Positions 45,211 through 53,879 of a DNA stretch of 64,000 bases are shown in pieces (the stretch's first letter is position 1; every line of letters starts with the position of its first letter). The position numbers and the translations under genes were made by a program. This DNA comes from Flavobacterium frigidimaris (GTDB taxonomy: Bacteria > Bacteroidota > Bacteroidia > Flavobacteriales > Flavobacteriaceae): the NCBI GenBank assembly GCA_900129595.1, contig FQWG01000002.1, positions 248,001 through 312,000 of the forward strand, given 5' to 3'. The notes beneath the pieces were generated by a model. That model made no database searches. It was not told the origin of the DNA and was given only the letters and a program-made list of their open reading frames with translations.

Positions 45211-45544
45211 TATTAAATATTTAAAATTATACTACTTAAATGTTTAAATCGAAATGCAAGCTACTCTGCCCAAAGTTGTATAAACAAACTTTTGCAAAAG
45301 CACAGCATAATGCACGACGATACGTTTTAATGATTTTTTTAGTGGAGAAAAAGAAAACATCGAAAAGAAAAACTTCCAGAAGGAAATTGCTTTTACAATA
45401 TCATATTTGTAGAAAAAAAATCTCATAAACTCTATTTTGGCTTACGAGAATAGAATAGCAAAACGATACCATTATCACACAATGTGAAAAGTATTGTTCC
45501 TGACTCAAGCTTCAATCCCCGAAAGCTATTTATTACTATAAAAA
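45211..45544 (-). other. Leader between riboswitch and lipoprotein gene
   Basis: About 330 bp of AT-rich sequence separates the aptamer from the start codon. Short frames of about 60 codons exist on both strands, but neither resembles a real protein and both are Lys/Phe-rich. It presumably contains the expression platform. I see no clear terminator hairpin with a T run, so control could act on translation or through a structure I cannot define by eye. Confidence 0.4.
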
Positions 45545-45715
45545 TGGCAGGTCTTCTGACTTGCTCCCTACACCCAAGCCTTCCCTTTCTTAATGAAAAG
45601 TGACATATCAATGGGTTTCAGTTCATGAGCTTACAGCTGCGGGACAGTTTTGGATTTACACCAAATTCCCTTTTAATGTCAATATTGAATCAATATGACA
45701 ACCATTTCCTGTTTT
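45545..45715 (-). ncRNA. Cobalamin riboswitch aptamer
   Basis: Read on the minus strand, the region holds the conserved core of the AdoCbl riboswitch class: GGGAATTTGGTGTAAATCC, then CTGTCCCGCAGCTGTAAGC, then near the 3' end the B12-box-like AGTCAGAAGACCTGCC (45546-45561). The spacing and a pairable hairpin at the 5' side (GTCATATTGATTCAATATTG) fit the class. The next minus-strand gene is the propeller lipoprotein at 45210. The sequence from 45716 to 45964 contains no gene and presumably carries the promoters for this transcript and for the divergent transporter. Confidence 0.92.
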
Positions 45716-45964
45716 AAAATTTGAGCTGCAAAACTAGCGTTTTCTTTCTTAATAAAACAATAGTTCTTTATTTTAAAGGGCTTCAGCATATGGTTAAGCT
45801 ACAATTTGTTTTGAATTATGAAGCTTTGATTCAGCCAATAAATGTTTAATCAACAATTAAATTATTTTTGTTAAAAAAGTATCAAATAAATAAAAAAATA
45901 TCTTTTATATTCGTTAAAAAATATTTTATAGTTTTATTTATTATCAAGTATACAAATTTAGTTT

Positions 45965-47461
45965 ATGAGCAAAACTTCTACAAAAGGCATTTGGAAAGTA
46001 ATTTCAGCCTCCTCAATGGGTACGATGATTGAATGGTATGATTTCTATATTTTTGGGAGTTTAGCCGTGGTAATTTCGACTAAATTCTTTCCAAGTGACA
46101 ATCCCACCGCCGCATTTTTATCGACTTTAGCCACTTTTGCAGCAGGATTTGTGGTTCGGCCTTTTGGCGCATTATTCTTTGGAAGACTTGGCGATATCAT
46201 TGGCCGGAAATATACTTTTATGGCGACACTATTATTAATGGGCGGATCTACTTTTTTAATAGGCTGTATTCCAAGTTATGAAACGATTGGCTTTATGGCC
46301 CCCTTATTAGTTTTAATTTTGCGTTTACTACAAGGACTTGCTCTTGGCGGAGAATACGGAGGCGCGGCCACTTATGTTGCTGAACATGCTCCTGTAGGGC
46401 AAAAAGGATACTGGACTTCCTGGATTCAGACCACGGCAACGGTAGGTTTATTTATTTCTTTAATGGTAATCTTAGCCACAAAAAATGCCCTTTCTCCGGC
46501 AGACTTTGACTCCTGGGGATGGCGCGTTCCGTTTTGGGTTTCTATTGTAATGGTAGGGGTTTCGTACCTTATTCGCAAAAACATGGACGAGTCTCCTGTA
46601 TTTGCAAAAGCTAAAAAAGAAGGTACCACAAGTACAAATCCGCTAAAGGAAAGCTTTGGAAACAGATATAACCTAAAATTTGTTTTACTGGCATTATTTG
46701 GTGCAACAATGGGGCAAGGTGTTGTTTGGTATACCGGACAGTTTTACGCCATGAGTTTCATGAAAACTGTAATGAATGTAGATTCGTCTCAGGTTGATAC
46801 CTTACTGGGGATTGCCTTATTAATGGGAACTCCGTTTTTTATCTTTTTTGGATGGTTAAGCGACAAAGTAGGACGAAAATACATCATGATGAGCGGCATG
46901 TTACTCGCAATTTTGTTTTACAGGCCCATTTATAAAATGATGTATAACACGACGGATGTGAACTACAAAACTGAAATCACTGAAAAAACAATCCAAAATA
47001 CTGAGACAAATAAAAATAATGACAAAATAACTTCTGTTTCAAAAACCTATACTGACGGAACTACGTATATCGAAAAGAAAACAGATTTTGCAGATAAAAA
47101 GGAGGCTCAGACCCATATTTCAGTCAACATCAATTCAAGCGATGAATGGACTTTAATTTTTCTGGTATTTATTCAGGTTTTGTTTGTCACTATGGTCTAT
47201 GGACCAATTGCAGCATTTTTAGTCGAAATGTTTCCAACAAAAATCAGATACACATCAATGTCCCTGCCCTATCATGTTGGAAATGGTATTTTTGGAGGTT
47301 TACTGCCTGCTATTTCGACTTATTTTGTTACACATGCCAAACAAGCCGGAAAACCGGATTTTTATCTTGACGGACTCTGGTATCCTATTATTATAGCATC
47401 TGTTTGCTTTGTAATTGGAATGATTTATATCGATAATAAAAACAAAACGAATCACCTTTAA
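45965..47461 (+). CDS. MHS-family MFS transporter (ProP-like) with a large loop insertion
   Basis: The 498-residue protein has about 12 membrane segments and clear MHS motifs: SSMGTMIEWYDFYIFGSLAV, GFVVRPFGALFFGRLGDIIGRKY and LRLLQGLALGGEYGGAATYVAEHAP. Relatives import osmolytes (proline, betaine), shikimate, citrate or other organic acids with protons. Between helices about 8 and 9 it has an extra hydrophilic stretch of about 70 residues (around 322-395: TEITEKTIQNTETNKNN, TYTDGTTYIEKKTDFADK), longer than usual. Substrate unknown. The next gene, 10 bp downstream, probably forms an operon with it. Confidence 0.92.
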   Translation: MSKTSTKGIWKVISASSMGTMIEWYDFYIFGSLAVVISTKFFPSDNPTAAFLSTLATFAAGFVVRPFGALFFGRLGDIIGRKYTFMATLLLMGGSTFLIGCIPSYETIGFMAPLLVLILRLLQGLALGGEYGGAATYVAEHAPVGQKGYWTSWIQTTATVGLFISLMVILATKNALSPADFDSWGWRVPFWVSIVMVGVSYLIRKNMDESPVFAKAKKEGTTSTNPLKESFGNRYNLKFVLLALFGATMGQGVVWYTGQFYAMSFMKTVMNVDSSQVDTLLGIALLMGTPFFIFFGWLSDKVGRKYIMMSGMLLAILFYRPIYKMMYNTTDVNYKTEITEKTIQNTETNKNNDKITSVSKTYTDGTTYIEKKTDFADKKEAQTHISVNINSSDEWTLIFLVFIQVLFVTMVYGPIAAFLVEMFPTKIRYTSMSLPYHVGNGIFGGLLPAISTYFVTHAKQAGKPDFYLDGLWYPIIIASVCFVIGMIYIDNKNKTNHL

Positions 47462-47471
47462 TACAATAACT

Positions 47472-47699
47472 ATGAATACGATCAAACAAATTTTAGGTGT
47501 TTTATGGATTATCCTTGCAGCTGCAGCCGCTTATTTTTGTGTCTTTGAATTTGGCTTACCTAAACTTCTTTCTGACCAGCAGGACGATTTGGTATTTGGT
47601 ATCATTATCCTTTTTATCCTTACTCCGTTAATTGTTTTAGGCTTGGGAACTTTTGGTTATTTTGCGGTAATTGGGGAATATAATGATAAGAAGAAATAG
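47472..47699 (+). CDS. Small two-helix membrane protein paired with the MHS transporter
   Basis: The 75-residue protein has two membrane segments (about 5-27, KQILGVLWIILAAAAAYFCV, and 43-67, FGIIILFILTPLIVLGLGTF) and a short charged C terminus (GEYNDKKK). It starts 10 bp after the transporter and is followed by a terminator, so the two form a two-gene operon. It resembles small proteins found next to MFS transporters in other Bacteroidota, possibly the DUF6814 family, but I cannot confirm that name. A subunit or stability factor for the transporter is a reasonable guess. Confidence 0.75.
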   Translation: MNTIKQILGVLWIILAAAAAYFCVFEFGLPKLLSDQQDDLVFGIIILFILTPLIVLGLGTFGYFAVIGEYNDKKK

Positions 47700-47715
47700 C
47701 AAAAAATCACATGAG

Positions 47716-47751
47716 AAAAGGGCTGTCTACATGATGTAGAACAGCCCTTTT
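47716..47751 (+). terminator. Intrinsic terminator of the MHS operon
   Basis: AAAAGGGCTGT (47716-47726) pairs with ACAGCCCTTTT (47741-47751); the inner CTAC/GTAG pairs extend the stem, with one bulged A. Confidence 0.85.
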
Positions 47752-47874
47752 GCATTACTAACCAAACCAAAATCTTTTACTTAGTAAGTATATTTTAATT
47801 CATCTTTATCAAAAATTCATTACCGGAGTTTCACAGATTGACTTTGCTTCTTTCCCGAAACCAGTTATAGTAAA

Positions 47875-47902
47875 AAAGGACTACCTATACAGATAGTCCT
47901 TT
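47875..47902 (-). terminator. Intrinsic terminator after the susC-susD-susE operon
   Basis: AAAGGACTA (47875-47883) and TAGTCCTTT (47894-47902) form a 9-bp stem. On the minus strand a T run follows. It lies 16 bp beyond the susE stop. Confidence 0.8.
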
Positions 47903-47917
47903 ATAATTTTAATAAAA

Positions 47918-49006
47918 CTACTCCTGATTTGGAATCATTAAGTAGCTTCCGTCTAAATCATTGAAATAAATAACATATTTAGATTTTTCTACAGGTATGT
48001 TTTCACCATTACCGCCTCCTGAGAAAGCAGTATCTCCACCCCAGGCAACATCCCAACTGTCATTTGCTCTAAACTTAAGTCCACCATCTTTCAAAGCAGT
48101 TACTCCAAGGCTCCATGCGTGCTTGTTGAAAGTAGAGTTTACCATAGGTGTCGAAGCATCCCAGTCTTTTGGCGTACTATCTCCGATAATTCCAACAGTT
48201 GTATTCGTTTTTGCAGCAGAATCATTATAAGGCACTAATGTATACGTTAAAACTTTCGTATTAAATTGAAAAGTATAATATCCATCCGCCGGAATTGTAA
48301 ATTCACCTGCGTTACTGTTTATTTCAATAGCATCACTTCCGGCTTTCCCTAATTGAGAAGCCCAACTTCCTTTTTCAGAAATCAACTTAAAATTACCCGC
48401 TTTAAAAAAACCTGTAAATTTATACAGATCTGCATTTTTTCCATCTCTATACATCGGTTGGTGTTTCGTATCAGCATTGTTGTCCCAACCACCATCTACA
48501 GCAGCTCCCACTAAATACCAATCTGTAAAATTGTATGCCACTCTTCCTGAGTAAGGCGTTACACTGATTGTAACAGCTTTAGATATTTGAGGAACTCCTC
48601 CTGAAATATCCGAAGAAACTTTTACGTCAAACTGAGATGCTACATCTGTTGGGCCACCTAAATCAATTGCTGCCTGATTTAAATCTTTAACCAATACTGA
48701 AACTTCAGTAATATTGCTCGTTGTTTCAAGGGTTATTGCTTTTGTAAAGTCACCGCCTTTTTTATCAATTAACAACTTATATTTCAGCACTACAGTAGCA
48801 GAATATACAGCTTTTGACCATGTGAATTTGTCCGCGACATCTCCTGCATGATCTGCATCTAAAACAAATTCTTTTCCTGTTGCAGGTGCAGTTATTTCAG
48901 GAGCTGTTACAGCCTCAACAATTGGCCTGTTGTCTACAGCATCAGCATTACATGAAACCGCCAATACACCAATAAATGCGATTAAAATTTTATATATATT
49001 TTTCAT
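47918..49006 (-). CDS. susE: SusE/SusF-type starch-binding outer membrane lipoprotein
   Basis: The 362-residue protein has a lipobox (GVLAVSC, Cys19), an N-terminal SusE Ig-like domain (about 30-155, with LDADHAGDVADKFTWSKAVYS and YKLLIDKKGGDFTKAI) and two C-terminal beta domains (about 160-260 and 265-362) with aromatic stretches (TDWYLVGAAVDGGWDNNADT, NKHAWSLGVTALKDGGLKFR, DSWDVAWGGDTAF) typical of surface glycan-binding modules. It should hold starch or maltodextrin on the cell surface. It ends the minus-strand sus operon, 20 bp after susD. Confidence 0.9.
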   Translation of the reverse strand: MKNIYKILIAFIGVLAVSCNADAVDNRPIVEAVTAPEITAPATGKEFVLDADHAGDVADKFTWSKAVYSATVVLKYKLLIDKKGGDFTKAITLETTSNITEVSVLVKDLNQAAIDLGGPTDVASQFDVKVSSDISGGVPQISKAVTISVTPYSGRVAYNFTDWYLVGAAVDGGWDNNADTKHQPMYRDGKNADLYKFTGFFKAGNFKLISEKGSWASQLGKAGSDAIEINSNAGEFTIPADGYYTFQFNTKVLTYTLVPYNDSAAKTNTTVGIIGDSTPKDWDASTPMVNSTFNKHAWSLGVTALKDGGLKFRANDSWDVAWGGDTAFSGGGNGENIPVEKSKYVIYFNDLDGSYLMIPNQE

Positions 49007-49026
49007 TTTACTATTTTATAAAGGTG

Positions 49027-50634
49027 TTAGTATCCTGGATTTTGCTTCAATGTTGGATTTGCCTGAATAGTTCTGGCAGGAATAGGCATTAAATCTCTGA
49101 ATGATTCCGTCGATGTACCAGCCATAACGCCACCTTTCCATTGCCAGATTTTAGATCCTCCGGTAAATTTCCCAAAACGAATTAAATCTGTTCTTCTGTG
49201 ACATTCCCAAAACAATTCACGCCCTCTTTCCGCAAGTAGAAAATCAAGAGTCAAATCTCCTGCAGTAATATTTGTTGCACCGGCTCTGTTTCTAATTTGG
49301 TTAATATACCCTACAGCAGTACCTACATTACCTGTACTAGCACCTCTTACCGTAGCTTCAGCATACATCAAATAAGCATCAGATAACCTGAACATTGGAA
49401 AATCAGTATCCGGAACATCTGGTCTTTGCGCTTTTGATCCGTCAGAGTTTACATTGATGAACTTTGTTACAGCATAACCATCTGTAAAAGTTGATACATT
49501 ATTAATATCTAAAGACTGACCATCTGTATAAAATGTCCCTCTTTTATCTCCGGTTGCAGTAGCATCAGGAAAAAGAGCCACAAACTCTTTACGAGCTCTG
49601 GTTCCCTGCCATCCACCATCCATACCCTGATCAGCAGAGTCCATACTACCACCAATAGAAGCGTGAATGATAAAACTCATTCCTCCACCTACAGCTCTGA
49701 TAGCATTACCATCACTAATGATAGGAAAAATAAACTCACTTTGCGCTCCATTTCTATTATTGTCTGAAGAGAATAAATATCTGTAAGGAACATTTGCAAA
49801 AGTATACCCTGAAGCAGTAATGATTTCATTACACAATGCTGCTGCTTCATTATTTTTTTCTACTCCTATGTATACTTTAGCATTTAAATAAACTTGCGCC
49901 AACAAAAATTTAGCAGCTGTTTTATCAACTCTTCCATATTCATTCGTTTTTGAATCGGCTAAAGTTTTATCCATGTCTTTTAATTCAGCTTCAACAAAAG
50001 CAAAAACTTCTGCTCTTGTTTTTTGTACCGGATAAAATAACCCAACCGGGTCAGCTTCAGTAGTAATAGGCACACCTCCAAATAAATCCATTAGATTATA
50101 GTAGGAGAATGCTCTTAAAAAGCGAGCTTCAGCTCTAAAAGTTGCAATTTCAGCTTTCAGGTTAGCATCAACTCCTCTTGCATTCAATTTTTCCTCTGTA
50201 GTTTGTCTTAAAAACTCATTCGCAACACTAATTTCATAGAATGCTCGTGAGTACGCACCTGCCAAAAATTCATTTGCAGGAGCCCAATTTTGTGTATTTA
50301 AAGTAGGCAAAGCACCATCAGCCCATCCAATAATTGCCTCATCAGTAGGCAGTTCCTGCACCACAAAAAGCAATCTTAAGTAACTACTAAAGTCTCCACC
50401 AAGCCCCGCAATATCCGGTTTACCATCTCCGTCATTACCTCCTACATATAAACCTGCGTATAATTTTGCCAATACTTGTTTGTATGAAGCCGGGTCCTCA
50501 AAAAAGGTCTCAGATAAAAATTCGTTTTTATCACGAGGCGTCACATCTAAGTCGCCAGTACACGAAGTAAGCGTCATATTGAACCCTAATATGAATAGGA
50601 TAAAATAAGATATATGTTTAAATGATATTTTCAT
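49027..50634 (-). CDS. susD: SusD/RagB-family glycan-binding outer membrane lipoprotein
   Basis: From the ATG at 50634 the protein has 535 residues with lipobox TLTSC (Cys25). SusD landmarks: an N-terminal TPR-like region (AYSRAFYEISVANEFLRQTT, FRAEARFLRAFSYYNLMDLF, GGVPITTE), FLLAQVYLNAKVYIG and the C-terminal FLLAERGRELFWECHRRTDL, RFGKFTGG, ending LMPIPARTIQANP and NPGY. It caps the SusC transporter and delivers maltooligosaccharides. Its start is 34 bp after the susC stop. Confidence 0.96.
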   Translation of the reverse strand: MKISFKHISYFILFILGFNMTLTSCTGDLDVTPRDKNEFLSETFFEDPASYKQVLAKLYAGLYVGGNDGDGKPDIAGLGGDFSSYLRLLFVVQELPTDEAIIGWADGALPTLNTQNWAPANEFLAGAYSRAFYEISVANEFLRQTTEEKLNARGVDANLKAEIATFRAEARFLRAFSYYNLMDLFGGVPITTEADPVGLFYPVQKTRAEVFAFVEAELKDMDKTLADSKTNEYGRVDKTAAKFLLAQVYLNAKVYIGVEKNNEAAALCNEIITASGYTFANVPYRYLFSSDNNRNGAQSEFIFPIISDGNAIRAVGGGMSFIIHASIGGSMDSADQGMDGGWQGTRARKEFVALFPDATATGDKRGTFYTDGQSLDINNVSTFTDGYAVTKFINVNSDGSKAQRPDVPDTDFPMFRLSDAYLMYAEATVRGASTGNVGTAVGYINQIRNRAGATNITAGDLTLDFLLAERGRELFWECHRRTDLIRFGKFTGGSKIWQWKGGVMAGTSTESFRDLMPIPARTIQANPTLKQNPGY

Positions 50635-50668
50635 TTTATTTCTTTTTAAATTTATTTTCAGTCCGCGA

Positions 50669-53644
50669 TTAGAAACTTGCATTTACCCCAAACAAGAATG
50701 TTCTGGCTCTTGGGTAAACATTATTATCGATTCCGTTGAATTTTTCAGGATCTAAACCACCGTATTTTGTAAGTACAAAAACATTTTGAACACCAGCAGT
50801 AAATCTTAAACTAGCTGATTTTAATAACGTTTTATCAAAAGTGTACCCCAGAGTAACGTTATCTAACTTAATAAAAGAAGCATCTTTTATGTAATAATCA
50901 GATAAGTAACGAGATGTACCATTATCTTCATAGGTAAATCCGGTATTAAGATAATCTGAACCCACATTCGATAAATCTGTTTGTCTTCTTAAACCTGCAT
51001 CTGAATATCCAAGATTAGAACTCACGTTATCAAAAATATAATTTCCTAAACTAGCTCTCCAGTTCATTGTAAAATCAAACTTTTTGTAGTTTAAAGTAGA
51101 GAATAATCCAAATGAATAATCTGCTGCCGGCTTATGAAATCTGTAACGATCTCCATCATCAATTTTACCATCTCCGTTTCTGTCTACATAAGCTCCGGCA
51201 ATTGGCTTTTTATTAGCATCGTATAATTGCTCGTATACTAAAAATGATTCTGGTGAGTATCCTACAGAGTTTACCTGAATTTTATTCCCTCCGCCTCCGG
51301 CAATATTATCTCCGGTCAAGTATCCGTCAAAACCTGGAACCGTAACTCCTAAATCTGTAATTTTTCGATCGATATAGGTGGCATTAAAAGCAACATTCCA
51401 GTTCAATTTATCTCCTTTAATGATATCAGACTGAATATTAAACTCAACACCTTTAGTTCTTACACTACCAACATTATAGGTTCCTGTATTTCTAATATTT
51501 GCTCCATCCGGAACCACAACATCTGCTAATAAATCAGTTGATTTTTTATCAAAATAATTTACTGTACCAGTAATTCTGTCATTTAGGAATCCAAAATCAA
51601 CCCCAAGGTTCATCTCTCCTAATTCTTCCCACTTGATATTTTCATTATATCCTTCAGGTCTTGCCGTTTTATAAATCGTGTTCCCAAAAATATACTGAGA
51701 ATTAATCGTACCAAGCGTAACTCTTCTCAAATAATCGTATTGAGCTAAAATATCCTGTTGTCCGGTTGTACCATAACCAACTCTTAACTTTAGACTAGAA
51801 AGTGTATTATTATCTTTTAAGAAAGATTCTTCAGCAATATTCCATGCAAAAGCTGCTCCTCCAAAATTACCCCATCTGTTTTCTTTAGAAAAACGAGAAG
51901 TACCGTCTCTTCTATAATTCAACGTCAATAAATAACGGCTGTCATAGTTTAATGTCAAACGACCAAAGAAAGATTGTAAATTAACGTCCGGATCAATAGT
52001 TGTTAATTCATTACGAGTTGGCTGCGTAGTCTCTCCTGATTCATATTTCTGTTTTTGAAACATTTGATAGTTATACCCCGCAGTTGCATCAATCTTAAAT
52101 TTACCTAAGTCTTTCGTATAATTGAAATATGTATTTAAATTCTTGTTTTGAAGATCATTCGTGTAACTATTGTAGTTTCCTAAATTCACCCAATTCCCAG
52201 AACTAAAAGCATTTGGCTGATATCCTAAAGGACTTTGTGTACTTTGTCTGTTGTATCCGCTACTATCAAATCTGTCAATACCTGCTTCAGCGATGATTCT
52301 TAAATCTTCGAAGAAATGAAGTTTATAATCTACTCTAATATTACCCCATTTTCTGGTAGAAGTTGATCTTTTGTCTTCCTCATTTAATCTGGCAACCGGA
52401 TTTCTTGAAGGCAATAATGGCAAATTTCCGTTAGGCTCTAACCATTCAAAATATCCTCCATAACGAGAACCTGACTGATAAACAGATTGTGTAGGATCAA
52501 ATCCTATAGCACCACCAATAACTGCTGCTTCATCCTGAAATTGGTTTTTATTAAACGATATGTTTCCGCTAATATCAATTTTCAGGTGATTATCAAATAA
52601 AACCGGATTTAACGATATCGATGTCGTAGTTCTTTCAAAAGAAGTATTTCTTAGAATTCCCGGATTATCAACATTTCCAACAGATAAACGCACCGGTAAT
52701 TTATTAAACACTGAACCACTTACAGAGATATTATTATTCGTTGTCAAGGCTGTATGAAAAATTTCATCCTGCCAGTTTGTATTTGCAGTACCCATTAATG
52801 CCTGTTGAGCAGGAGTACCTTTTGTATTTACTAAATTACGAAATTGATCTGCACTTAACACATCAACCGTATTAGCCACTGTATTAATACCAATTTGGGA
52901 GCTAAAATTAACTTTTACGCCGCCTTTACTTCCTTTTTTAGTCGTAATTACAATTACACCATTTGCAGCTCTGGAACCGTAGATCGCGGCAGCAGATGCA
53001 TCTTTAAGAACGGTAAAAGATTCAATATCATTAGGGTCAATTGTAGACAAAATACTAGTTGATCCACTTGGAACAGCGTTACTTAACGGAAGTCCGTCTA
53101 ATACAATCAATGGTTCATTAGAAGCTGTTAACGAAGATCCGCCACGAATTCTAATATCCGCTTTTGCTCCCGGAGCACCTCCTCCAACAACATTTACACC
53201 AGCGATACGACCGCTGATTAAACTTTCCGGAGTAACGTTGATTCCTTTGTTAAATTCTTTAGCAGAAATTTGGGATACAGAACCTGTAGCATCCTTTTTC
53301 TTAACAGTACCATAACCTACCTGTACCACAACTTCTTTAAGCTGATTGGTATCTTCCTCTAAAGAAACAGCTAAAGTTTTTTGGCCATTAAAGACTATCG
53401 TTGACGTTTTATATCCAATAAATGAAACCAAAATTTTGTCTCCATTTTTTACATTAGATAACTGAAATTTACCGTCAAAATCTGTTGATGCACCGCCTGG
53501 AGCACCCTGTACATTTACATTTACTCCCGGGATTGGTTGTCCCGTTGCCAGATCGGCAACTGTTCCGGATACAGTACTTTGAGCGAGTACACTAAGCGGT
53601 AACAGTAAGAATAAAAATAACAACTTTTTGTAAATTGCTTTCAT
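50669..53644 (-). CDS. susC: SusC/RagA-family TonB-linked outer membrane transporter
   Basis: The 991-residue protein has a signal peptide (LLFLFLLLPLSVLAQ), a carboxypeptidase-D-like regulatory domain (about 22-100: TVSGTVADLATGQPIPGVNV, DGKFQLSNVKNGDKILVSFI), a TonB-box-like segment (LKEVVVQVGYG), a plug domain (ATGSVSQISAKEF, VGGGAPGAKADIRIRGGSSL, EPLIVLDGLP, DASAAAIYGSRAANGVIVIT) and a large barrel ending in NASF. It pumps maltodextrins through the outer membrane using TonB energy, with SusD as lid. It heads the minus-strand operon and has a good promoter upstream. Confidence 0.98.
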   Translation of the reverse strand: MKAIYKKLLFLFLLLPLSVLAQSTVSGTVADLATGQPIPGVNVNVQGAPGGASTDFDGKFQLSNVKNGDKILVSFIGYKTSTIVFNGQKTLAVSLEEDTNQLKEVVVQVGYGTVKKKDATGSVSQISAKEFNKGINVTPESLISGRIAGVNVVGGGAPGAKADIRIRGGSSLTASNEPLIVLDGLPLSNAVPSGSTSILSTIDPNDIESFTVLKDASAAAIYGSRAANGVIVITTKKGSKGGVKVNFSSQIGINTVANTVDVLSADQFRNLVNTKGTPAQQALMGTANTNWQDEIFHTALTTNNNISVSGSVFNKLPVRLSVGNVDNPGILRNTSFERTTTSISLNPVLFDNHLKIDISGNISFNKNQFQDEAAVIGGAIGFDPTQSVYQSGSRYGGYFEWLEPNGNLPLLPSRNPVARLNEEDKRSTSTRKWGNIRVDYKLHFFEDLRIIAEAGIDRFDSSGYNRQSTQSPLGYQPNAFSSGNWVNLGNYNSYTNDLQNKNLNTYFNYTKDLGKFKIDATAGYNYQMFQKQKYESGETTQPTRNELTTIDPDVNLQSFFGRLTLNYDSRYLLTLNYRRDGTSRFSKENRWGNFGGAAFAWNIAEESFLKDNNTLSSLKLRVGYGTTGQQDILAQYDYLRRVTLGTINSQYIFGNTIYKTARPEGYNENIKWEELGEMNLGVDFGFLNDRITGTVNYFDKKSTDLLADVVVPDGANIRNTGTYNVGSVRTKGVEFNIQSDIIKGDKLNWNVAFNATYIDRKITDLGVTVPGFDGYLTGDNIAGGGGNKIQVNSVGYSPESFLVYEQLYDANKKPIAGAYVDRNGDGKIDDGDRYRFHKPAADYSFGLFSTLNYKKFDFTMNWRASLGNYIFDNVSSNLGYSDAGLRRQTDLSNVGSDYLNTGFTYEDNGTSRYLSDYYIKDASFIKLDNVTLGYTFDKTLLKSASLRFTAGVQNVFVLTKYGGLDPEKFNGIDNNVYPRARTFLFGVNASF

Positions 53645-53694
53645 ACTTTTTGTTTAAATTAGTTTGAGTTTGTGATTGTTAGTTAAGTTTTTAA

Positions 53695-53706
53695 TTTTAC
53701 TTCGAA
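53695..53706. promoter_or_regulatory. Shared 12-mer near the susC transcription start
   Basis: TTTTACTTCGAA occurs here, overlapping the expected start site of the susC transcript, and again at 55022-55033 in the leader of the maltose permease gene. Its core TTCGAA is self-complementary with a central CG, as in many LacI-family operators. Binding by the local LacI regulator is inference. Confidence 0.4.
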
Positions 53707-53709
53707 TTT

Positions 53710-53738
53710 CAAATTTAGAAATTTATTAACACGGCCAA
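53710..53738 (-). promoter_or_regulatory. Promoter of the susC-susD-susE operon
   Basis: On the minus strand, TTG (53738-53736) and TAAATTTG (53717-53710) are spaced by 18 bp and match the consensus. The start codon lies about 65 bp further on. Confidence 0.6.
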
Positions 53739-53879
53739 CCACTTACAATTTATATTGGATTACGAAAACGTGGTAGTGTTGAAAACTTTCTATTTTTTGT
53801 AATCTTTTCAGTCAAAAAATATCAAATCAAAAAATAAAAGATACCTTTATTAATAATTAGATTTTTTTCAACAATTACT

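Noticed and set aside
45240..45428. Short frames of about 60 codons on both strands in the riboswitch leader
   Set aside because: Low-complexity Lys/Phe-rich translations with no recognisable start context; they look like chance frames in AT-rich DNA.
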